Shown in pieces: positions 56,603-62,932 of a stretch of 64,000 nt of DNA. The notes beneath the pieces are model-generated. The model worked only from the letters and a program-made list of their open reading frames with translations. It searched no databases and had not been told where the DNA came from. How positions within the stretch are numbered: the first letter of the stretch is position 1; every line of letters starts with the position of its first letter. Source of the DNA: Lysobacteraceae bacterium (GTDB taxonomy: Bacteria > Bdellovibrionota > UBA1018 > JAGTJX01); the NCBI GenBank assembly GCA_023657465.1, contig JAGTJX010000001.1:524358-588357 (forward strand), written 5' to 3'. The translations under genes and the position numbers were made by a program.

Positions 56603-56632
56603 GGAGTTTGACTCCTTTCCAAACGAAAGGAG
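56603..56632 (+). promoter_or_regulatory. two mutually exclusive hairpins controlling a Shine-Dalgarno
   Basis: CTCCTTTC (56612-56619) pairs perfectly with GAAAGGAG (56625-56632), which contains the AGGAGG Shine-Dalgarno of the small frame at 56639. The same CTCC also pairs with GGAG upstream as GGAGT-TTG-ACTCC (56603-56615). Only one stem can form at a time, so the leader could switch between closed and open. Confidence 0.55.
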
Positions 56633-56638
56633 GCTTAT

Positions 56639-56776
56639 ATGAATAATAAAGGCGTGAAGCACCGTTATTATACGTATCGGCTGAAACTAGAAAAACTTAA
56701 GCGGAACACATGGCAACTCGTCGTCATTGCACGTGCTCTTCTTTTTCTAGATATAATCCTTCACCATTTTTGGTGA
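56639..56776 (+). CDS. 45-residue basic/hydrophobic small protein
   Basis: The start is set by AAAGGAGG six bp before the ATG, one of the best ribosome sites in the window. The N-terminal half is strongly basic (MNNKGVKHRYYTYRLKLEKL) and the C-terminal half hydrophobic (WQLVVIARALLFLDIILHHF), enough for one membrane helix. Size, charge and the occluded ribosome site recall type I toxin peptides or small regulatory membrane proteins; no relative is recognised. It sits in a 429-bp gap between the glycosyltransferase gene and the secreted-protein cluster. Confidence 0.5.
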   Translation: MNNKGVKHRYYTYRLKLEKLKRNTWQLVVIARALLFLDIILHHFW

Positions 56777-56790
56777 ATCACTGCTAGTGA
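56760..56790. repeat. two adjacent hairpins at the end of the small frame
   Basis: TTCACCA-TTTT-TGGTGAA (56760-56777) and TCACT-GCT-AGTGA (56778-56790) follow each other directly, the first spanning the stop codon. No T-tract follows. They suggest a structured transcript; the following 118 bp (to 56907) show nothing I can name. Confidence 0.45.
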
Positions 56791-56907
56791 CGATAAATTG
56801 AGGCGGCTTCGGGTGCAGCATTAACCTGGAGCTCTCAAGAAGAGGACTGCTCAGTTTGGCCAATAGTTCTTAGCTTTTTGCAGTGATGAATAGATGTAAA
56901 ACTAGAG

Positions 56908-57141
56908 CTAGTTACAGGCAGCTTTGGCCAAATCGAAATTCGAAGAACTGTAGTTCGATAGATATGCTTCGATGCAAAGGGCTTGTCCTTCAGTTACTTT
57001 TTCACAGGCTTTTTTAGATAAATTGAAATTCGAAGAACTGTAGTTTGCTAAATAAGCTTTGATACAAATTGCCTCGCCTTTTTCTACTGCGTAAGCATTG
57101 ATTGTCAAAAGCATCAACATTCCAAAAATAACTTTTTTCAT
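56908..57141 (-). CDS. small secreted protein with two tandem repeats
   Basis: 77 residues: a signal peptide (MKKVIFGMLMLLTINAYA) and then two near-identical units of about 26 residues, GEAICIKAYLANYSSSNF and GQALCIEAYLSNYSSSNF, each followed by a helix ending in K/A-x-A-C. Each unit carries two cysteines, likely forming one disulphide in the periplasm or outside the cell. No family recognised. The upstream region holds the double inverted repeat at 57156-57188, shared with the gene at 58375, and the signal peptide is also similar (MKKVIFGML versus MKKIIFGIL). Confidence 0.75.
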   Translation of the reverse strand: MKKVIFGMLMLLTINAYAVEKGEAICIKAYLANYSSSNFNLSKKACEKVTEGQALCIEAYLSNYSSSNFDLAKAACN

Positions 57142-57155
57142 ACATTTTCTTTCTT

Positions 57156-57188
57156 TTGGTCAAACGACCAATGTTTAATTTCTTAAAC
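57156..57188 (-). promoter_or_regulatory. double inverted repeat, copy 1
   Basis: TTGGTC-AAAC-GACCAA (57156-57171) and GTTTAA-TTTC-TTAAAC (57173-57188) lie one base apart, 15 bp before the ATG at 57141. The same pair, slightly changed, precedes the gene at 58710 at the same distance. It could be an operator pair or a leader hairpin pair. Confidence 0.6.
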
Positions 57189-57220
57189 TTAGTGCAAACG
57201 CGGACCTGCTTCTGATTTTT

Positions 57221-58279
57221 TTATTTAAAATTGTAAATGCAGCTAGCGTAACTCTCACCCCAAGAATCCTTATAGTTCGAGTCAGGATAATCCTTACTCC
57301 AAGATTCCTTGCGTGTTTTCGCCTCATAACTAACCCGAACACGAAATGGGTTAACATAGACCACTCTTAATGTTTCATCTCGTGAAACCTTATTCTTTTT
57401 TGCATAAAGATCGTAGCCCTTATAATTATAATTTCCAGAGCCACTTAGGACATAGCTATCACTTCTCATTTTAATGCCTTCGGGCTTTTTGGTAAAATGA
57501 CTGATTTTTACTGACTCAGAATCTGGCCCGTTGTTTCTATCCTCTCCTCCAGCCAATTCGAATTTTCTTCCATTAAAAATGACGTAGGTATCTTTAAGTT
57601 CAGAATATTGCGAACGAAAGAAATCAAACTCTTTCGGACAATTATAGGTATCTGGTTCCAAAGTGCCACGAAAGTTACGAAAGAATGCAACAACACTCTC
57701 GTCTTTAAGCGCTGATAAAATACTCCAACGTTGGGCGCGAAGAGAAGGACCTTTATTCACAGTGGCTGCATCAGCAGCTGCTTCCACAAAAAGAGGAGGT
57801 ATAAAACTTGATTTCATCCGCGTCTCAAATCGGTTATCCGGATGACCATAGAGTATACCTAAATTCTGACTAGAGCTTATCCCCATCACTTGATCTGTAG
57901 CAGTATCGATTATTTCAACATGAACAGCGGCGTTTAAAAGATCTCCCCCATCTAGCATTGAAAGTATTCCCTTCCAGTAAAGAACAAGATCAACAACAAG
58001 TTTGCCTTCAAGTTTGCTTTTTGTACCAGGTTCTATGCGACTTTCTGCCTCTTGAGTGACTGAGTCCAAATGATTAAGAACTGCAGAAATTTCATTGCGA
58101 TAATATTGAGTAAATGAAGGGCGTTTATTGGCGTTATAAATCTCGCTTGAGTCACCATTTGACCAGTGAACACGCAATTCATAGTCAAGCTTGGTTGCCC
58201 CTAATGCATGAGTGCTGCTTGTAAAAAGTGCTGATAAAATAAATAACGTTAAATAAAGCTCAGTAGTCATTTTCTTCAT
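57221..58279 (-). CDS. hypothetical exported protein
   Basis: No family recognised. 352 residues with a signal peptide (LYLTLFILSALFTSSTHA, residues 7-24). The rest is mixed alpha/beta with many Asn, Asp and Ser: HWSNGDSSEIYNANKRPSF, EGKLVVDLVLYWKG, and a C-terminal region rich in Tyr/Lys/Ser (SDSYVLSGSGNYNYKGYDLY), ending in one of only two cysteines. GGAG lies in good position before the ATG. A 46-bp block upstream (58303-58348) is almost identical to one before the gene at 59063. Confidence 0.75.
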   Translation of the reverse strand: MKKMTTELYLTLFILSALFTSSTHALGATKLDYELRVHWSNGDSSEIYNANKRPSFTQYYRNEISAVLNHLDSVTQEAESRIEPGTKSKLEGKLVVDLVLYWKGILSMLDGGDLLNAAVHVEIIDTATDQVMGISSSQNLGILYGHPDNRFETRMKSSFIPPLFVEAAADAATVNKGPSLRAQRWSILSALKDESVVAFFRNFRGTLEPDTYNCPKEFDFFRSQYSELKDTYVIFNGRKFELAGGEDRNNGPDSESVKISHFTKKPEGIKMRSDSYVLSGSGNYNYKGYDLYAKKNKVSRDETLRVVYVNPFRVRVSYEAKTRKESWSKDYPDSNYKDSWGESYASCIYNFK

Positions 58280-58302
58280 AGGTTTTCTCCGCTCCTCAAC
58301 TC

Positions 58303-58348
58303 AATATTTAAAATCTAGTCGCTATGTAACAATCCTTTGCTTTAGTGT
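58303..58348 (-). repeat. 46-bp duplicated upstream block, copy 1
   Basis: Forty-four of 46 bases match the block at 59092-59137, both 24-29 bp before the start of a secreted-protein gene. The shared core includes AATATTTAAAATCTA and GTAACAATCCTTTGCTTTAG (plus strand). It is followed by a CTTTAGT / ACTAAAG inverted repeat (58339-58366). Probably a promoter region copied together with the genes. Confidence 0.7.
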
Positions 58349-58374
58349 GTACGACACGAACTAAAGATCAGGGG

Positions 58375-58710
58375 TTAAAGTTTCTCCAAAATGCTAGAAC
58401 ATTTCGATGTAGCGATATCACGTGCATGTTCAATTGCTGCAATGGCTGGTGTTTCAAAGTCAAAAGAAGAAGCTTCGCTCTCAGGCGCTACGGCGGACTT
58501 CTCTAACAGAACGCGTAAAGGGTTGTATTCAGCTTTAATCTTATAACCGTATAGCGTGACTGTGGCTAAAACGTCTCGGCCGTGCTTTCCATTGTTATGA
58601 AAGCAAGGGCGATTGATGTATGTGCGTTCAATAACGCAATGGTGATATTTTGGTTCTGCAAATGCTGAAACCGTGGACATTGCTAATATTCCAAAAATAA
58701 TTTTTTTCAT
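58375..58710 (-). CDS. small secreted protein
   Basis: 111 residues. Start at 58710 (MKKIIFGILAMSTVSAFA, a clear signal peptide) because GAAGGA stands at the right distance; a frame opening 81 bp earlier adds a basic tail. The mature part has YHHCVIERTYINRPCFHNNG with two cysteines close together and a third near the C-terminus (ATSKCSSILEKL). No family recognised. The leader and signal peptide resemble those of the gene at 56908, while the mature domains do not. Confidence 0.75.
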   Translation of the reverse strand: MKKIIFGILAMSTVSAFAEPKYHHCVIERTYINRPCFHNNGKHGRDVLATVTLYGYKIKAEYNPLRVLLEKSAVAPESEASSFDFETPAIAAIEHARDIATSKCSSILEKL

Positions 58711-58724
58711 AAACTTCATCCTTC

Positions 58725-58756
58725 TGGTCAAATGACCAACGTTTAATTTCCTAAAC
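58725..58756 (-). promoter_or_regulatory. double inverted repeat, copy 2
   Basis: TGGTC-AAAT-GACCA (58725-58738) and GTTTA-N6-TAAAC (58741-58756), 15 bp before the ATG at 58710. In both arms of the first repeat the pairing is kept although the loop differs from copy 1 (AAAC versus AAAT). Confidence 0.6.
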
Positions 58757-58820
58757 TTGGTTCGATACCCTTTGTTAACTTTAGTGCGCATGAAAAGAGC
58801 TAAAGATCAGAGATTTTATA

Positions 58821-59063
58821 TTATTTCTTCGCGATTACGCAGACAAGAGTTCGAATACCGTTAGTGCCCCACCCAACACTTGTAACAGAAATAATCTCAG
58901 AGTATCCGGCATCAGCGCTTTCTTTAATCGTATTGTCAATTAGCTCTTGGTACTTCGTTTCATCTCCGCTCAAGTAGTCTTTTTTGCACGTAGTTACTGT
59001 ATCGGCAGCAAAAGCTGTGGAGAATGAAGTTAACGAGATTAGTATTAAAGCTATTTTTTTCAT
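58821..59063 (-). CDS. small secreted protein
   Basis: 80 residues: signal peptide MKKIALILISLTSFSTAFA, then a 61-residue mature domain with two cysteines (TVTTCKKDYLSGDETKYQEL and RTLVCVIAKK), probably one disulphide, and a C-terminal strand. No family recognised; the shape is like small periplasmic DUF1471/YjfN-type alpha-beta proteins, but this is only a guess from size. The 46-bp block at 59092-59137 lies upstream. Confidence 0.7.
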   Translation of the reverse strand: MKKIALILISLTSFSTAFAADTVTTCKKDYLSGDETKYQELIDNTIKESADAGYSEIISVTSVGWGTNGIRTLVCVIAKK

Positions 59064-59091
59064 TTTTATTATTCCTCTTAAATTTATATCT

Positions 59092-59137
59092 AATATTTAA
59101 AATCTAATCGCTGTGTAACAATCCTTTGCTTTAGTGT
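59092..59137 (-). repeat. 46-bp duplicated upstream block, copy 2
   Basis: Differs from copy 1 (58303-58348) at two positions only, both G/A. It lies 29 bp before the ATG at 59063. Beyond the block the sequences diverge. Confidence 0.7.
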
Positions 59138-59252
59138 CTATTGGTAAAAGGTTGATTTTATCAAAGTGCATTGCGTTAACCATGCAAACCAGCATTGACT
59201 CTCGCGTATCTAATCAGTAGTGTGACCCCACAATTTATAGGGGGTATCGGCT

Positions 59253-61712
59253 TTGAATTCACAAACATTTCCTAAGGAAGCACGCGTCGTCATCATCGGT
59301 GGCGGAATCATCGGAACATCAGTGGCATACCATCTCGCGAAGGAAGGATGGAAAGATGTCGTACTCCTTGAGCGTGACCAACTCACTTCGGGAACAACCT
59401 GGCATGCTGCTGGACTCATGGTGACTTTCGGATCCACCTCTGAAACTTCTACTGAGATGCGTAAGTACACACGCGATCTGTATAGCAAGCTCGAAGCAGA
59501 AACTGGACAAGCTACAGGACTCAAGCAAACAGGATTCATCCAAGTCGCAACCGACAAGGATCGTCTCGAAGAGTACCGCCGCGTCTCTGCATTCAACCGC
59601 TACTGCGGAATCAATGTAGACGAGATTTCTCCTTCAGAAGTGAAAAAGCTTTTCCCATTTGCAAAAGTCGACGATGTACTCGCAGGCTTCTACGTGAAAG
59701 AAGACGGCAGAATCAATCCAGTCGATGTCACCATGGCAATGGGTAAGGGCGCACGCCTTCATGGCGCGACCATCATCGAAGGTGTCGCAGCTACAGGGAT
59801 CTTGAAGAAAAAAGGCCGTGTCACTGGAGTGCGCACAACCAAGGGCGACATCAACGCCGAGTACGTTGTCAACTGCGCAGGCATGTGGGCTCGACAGTTA
59901 GGTGAACTCTCAGGCGTGAACATTCCTAACCAAGCGGCAGAGCACTACTATCTCATCACTGAAGAGATTCCAGAATTCAAAGGACTCACGCTTCCAGTAT
60001 TAGAAGACCCATCGTCTCACGGATATTACCGTGACGAAGTGGGTGGCCTCATGATTGGACTTTTCGAGCCAGTCTGCGCTCCATGGAAAATCGAAGGCAT
60101 TCCTTCTGACTTCTCATTCGGTGAAATCCCACCAGACTGGGATCGCATGGCTCCGTACCTTGAGAGAGCGATGAACCGTATTCCGATCTCTATGGAAGTC
60201 GGCATTAAGAAATTCTTCTGCGGACCAGAGAGTTTCACTCCTGATCTGCGCCCAATCGTAGGTGAGGCGCCTGAGCTTAAAAACTATTTCGTCGCAGCTG
60301 GTTTGAATTCTATTGGAATTCTTACTGGCGGTGGAATGGGTCGAGTCGTTGCGAACTGGATCATGACTGGCACACCTGATGTCGATGTCACTGGATTCAA
60401 TATTGATCGCCTGCACTCGTATCAGAATAATCCTGAGTACCGTAAAGCTCGTACTGTCGAGTCATTAGGTCTTGTGTACCGCACTCACTATCCAACCATG
60501 ACACTTCAAACTGCTCGTGGTGCGAAGACTTCTCCATTTCATGATCGTCTCGCAGCTGCCGGAGCTTACTTCAAAGACGTGAGTGGTTGGGAAGGTGCTG
60601 ACTGGTACGCACCCGCTGGAGTTGAAGCCAAGGTCGATCAACTCTCATGGGGTAGAATGAATTGGTTTCCTTATTGGAAAGCTGAGCACGAAGCTGCACG
60701 TAATGATGTCATCATCATGGACATGTCCTTCATGTCGAAGTTCATCGTGCAGGGTAGGGATGCAGGACGCGCGCTTAATCTCATCTCAGCCAATAACGTC
60801 GATGGCGATGTAGGAGTAATCACTTACACGCAGTGGTTGAATAAGACTGGGAAACTAGAAGCCGATCTCACAGTCACTAAGCTGGAAGATGAGAAATTCT
60901 TGGTTGTCGTAACAGACACCATGCACCGTCACGCTGAAACCTGGATGAAGCGCAACTTCCCAAGTGATGCCTATGTCTCAGTAACGGATGTGACGAGCGG
61001 ATTCGGTCAACTCAATATTCAAGGTCCTAAATCTCGTGCACTCATGCAATCACTGACTTCGGTGGATCTCTCGAACGAAGCGTTCCCATTCCGTACAGCG
61101 CGTGAAATAGACATCGGATTCGCAAAAGCTCTCTGTGTACGTATTACGTATCTCGGAGAACTAGGCTATGAGCTCTACATCCCAGCTGAACAAGCAACTC
61201 ATGTGTATGACAGGATCGTTGAAGCAGGGAAGGCGTTCGGACTCAAACACGCAGGATTGAAAGCGCTTGCTTCACTTCGTATGGAGAAGGGTTACCGCGA
61301 TTACGGCCATGACATTGATAATACCGATAATGCATTCGAAACTGGTTTAGGATTCGCAGTGGATCTGAAGAAAGAATCATTCATCGGTCGAGATGAAGCC
61401 GTGAAGCAAAAAGAAATCGGATTCAAGAAGCGCAGACTTGTTCAAGTCATGCTGAAAGATCCTGAACCAATGATGTATCACGCTGAAATCGTGAGACGTA
61501 ATGGAGTGATGGTGGGATATGTGAGAGCAGCTTCTTACGGGCACTCTCTCGGTGGTGCAGTGGGATTAGCCATGATTGAATCAGGTGAACCAGTGACTCT
61601 GGATTATCTCAACTCAGGTAAGTGGGAAGTAGAGATTGCAAACAAACTCTATCCTGCAGTCGTGAGCGGTAAGCCTCTGTTTGATCCTGAGAATAAGAAG
61701 ATTAAGTCCTAA
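59253..61712 (+). CDS. FAD-dependent dimethylglycine/sarcosine dehydrogenase-like protein with GCV_T domain
   Basis: 819 residues of the dimethylglycine/sarcosine dehydrogenase family, which oxidise N-methyl groups and pass the one-carbon unit to tetrahydrofolate. Order: DAO domain with dinucleotide motif VVIIGGGIIGTSVAYHLAKE, SGTTWHAAGLM whose His51 aligns with the histidine that carries covalent FAD in the mammalian enzymes, FAO_M segment (YRKARTVESLGLVYRTHYP), GCV_T folate domain (from about 430) and GCV_T_C (LGFAVDLKKESFIGRDEAV). A TTG start at 59253 after GGGGG. Substrate is inferred. Its stop overlaps the convergent coiled-coil gene. Confidence 0.88.
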   Translation: MNSQTFPKEARVVIIGGGIIGTSVAYHLAKEGWKDVVLLERDQLTSGTTWHAAGLMVTFGSTSETSTEMRKYTRDLYSKLEAETGQATGLKQTGFIQVATDKDRLEEYRRVSAFNRYCGINVDEISPSEVKKLFPFAKVDDVLAGFYVKEDGRINPVDVTMAMGKGARLHGATIIEGVAATGILKKKGRVTGVRTTKGDINAEYVVNCAGMWARQLGELSGVNIPNQAAEHYYLITEEIPEFKGLTLPVLEDPSSHGYYRDEVGGLMIGLFEPVCAPWKIEGIPSDFSFGEIPPDWDRMAPYLERAMNRIPISMEVGIKKFFCGPESFTPDLRPIVGEAPELKNYFVAAGLNSIGILTGGGMGRVVANWIMTGTPDVDVTGFNIDRLHSYQNNPEYRKARTVESLGLVYRTHYPTMTLQTARGAKTSPFHDRLAAAGAYFKDVSGWEGADWYAPAGVEAKVDQLSWGRMNWFPYWKAEHEAARNDVIIMDMSFMSKFIVQGRDAGRALNLISANNVDGDVGVITYTQWLNKTGKLEADLTVTKLEDEKFLVVVTDTMHRHAETWMKRNFPSDAYVSVTDVTSGFGQLNIQGPKSRALMQSLTSVDLSNEAFPFRTAREIDIGFAKALCVRITYLGELGYELYIPAEQATHVYDRIVEAGKAFGLKHAGLKALASLRMEKGYRDYGHDIDNTDNAFETGLGFAVDLKKESFIGRDEAVKQKEIGFKKRRLVQVMLKDPEPMMYHAEIVRRNGVMVGYVRAASYGHSLGGAVGLAMIESGEPVTLDYLNSGKWEVEIANKLYPAVVSGKPLFDPENKKIKS

Positions 61713-62848
61713 TCTCTCGGCAAATCTTCGAGAATGATCGTGCCCGTGCCCTCTGAACGTTCAGCGCGATCTTTGTAGCGTTCAAGCTCAAGTAGGGAAG
61801 AACGTTGTAGTACGCGGTATTCTTCGCGTGCCTTATTGAGTTCACTCTCGGCCTTAGAGCTGTGCTTCTTAATAGCCACATTCTCTTGTGAGACTGCTTC
61901 AGCTTTCAGAGTTGCTTCCTCAGCAGCAGCAAGCACTGGGCTCACAGCAGCAGGAATGGCTTTCTCAATCGCGTTTTTAATCTCGCGCTTGATGTCTTGT
62001 TCCTTAACGATGGATTCCTTCAGCTTTGCAATTTCTGCAGTTGCATCAGCGACTTTGATCTGTTGAACGTTCTTCATGAGCTGATCACTCATGCGTGCAA
62101 TCGCAAGTTCGAGATCATTACGCATTCGAGCGATATTGAGTTCATTGTTCTGCATGAGCTGTAGCACGCGGTTCTGATTGCTTCCTGAGTCAGTGCTCAT
62201 ACGATCAAGCGACTTACCAAGAGCATTCATGGCTTGAACCATGGCTTGGATCTGTGAGCCTTGAGTATTGATACCGCTCAGTGAACTGCCTGTAGTCTTC
62301 TCAATAATGGAGTGGAGGCGCTCAAGAGCAACTTTCATATCGCGAGCAGATTCTGTTGAGATCTGAAGTGCGTTTGCAGCGTTACGCTTCTCTTGAGTGA
62401 GCTCACGGTGAATCTCGCGATTCTCAGCGCGGAGGCGTTCTAAGTCTGCTTGAGCTTTCTTCAGTTCTCGTTCGCTACTCTCGTGATTCGATTGAAATGT
62501 TTCCCATGTGTTTTTGAAATGTTCGGTTTGTCTCTGGGCATTGTCTAAGTCCTTGGACTTAGTCAGTACTTGCTGCTCAAGTGCCTTGTAAGCTTCTTTC
62601 CACTTCTTCAGATCGGACTCCATCTGAGCAGTGCGCTGGGTGAGGGAGGAATTATCCATGCGAGTCTTATCGATCATGAGTTCAGCCTGAGCTTGAATCT
62701 CGATCATCTTGTGATTGAGCGCTTCAGTTTTTCGCTTCTCAATCTGAAGTGAAACTTCGAGCTCTTGTCTCATCTTCTGACTGAGAACAGAAAGGCTTTC
62801 CATGTGTGAAAGAAAATCGTTTTGTCCTGTATGAGTAATGGGTTTCAT
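61709..62848 (-). CDS. long coiled-coil protein of unknown function
   Basis: 379 residues with no signal peptide or membrane segment. Residues about 20-170 are an uninterrupted coiled coil rich in E, K and Q (for example ELKKAQADLERLRAENREIH), then a looser stretch (SSLSGINTQGSQIQAMVQAM) and a second coiled coil (about 215-370). It ends in an acidic tail, TIILEDLPRD. Such proteins often build cytoplasmic filaments or polar scaffolds, but no family is recognised. It overlaps the convergent oxidoreductase by 4 bp and follows the NuoL-like gene after 84 bp. Confidence 0.75.
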   Translation of the reverse strand: MKPITHTGQNDFLSHMESLSVLSQKMRQELEVSLQIEKRKTEALNHKMIEIQAQAELMIDKTRMDNSSLTQRTAQMESDLKKWKEAYKALEQQVLTKSKDLDNAQRQTEHFKNTWETFQSNHESSERELKKAQADLERLRAENREIHRELTQEKRNAANALQISTESARDMKVALERLHSIIEKTTGSSLSGINTQGSQIQAMVQAMNALGKSLDRMSTDSGSNQNRVLQLMQNNELNIARMRNDLELAIARMSDQLMKNVQQIKVADATAEIAKLKESIVKEQDIKREIKNAIEKAIPAAVSPVLAAAEEATLKAEAVSQENVAIKKHSSKAESELNKAREEYRVLQRSSLLELERYKDRAERSEGTGTIILEDLPRD

Positions 62849-62932
62849 AAGTTACACTCTCCCCATCTTTCATATTAGAGAAATAAATAGGATTAAAAAA
62901 TGGGCATAATATGCACTGCATTTTTGCCTAGG

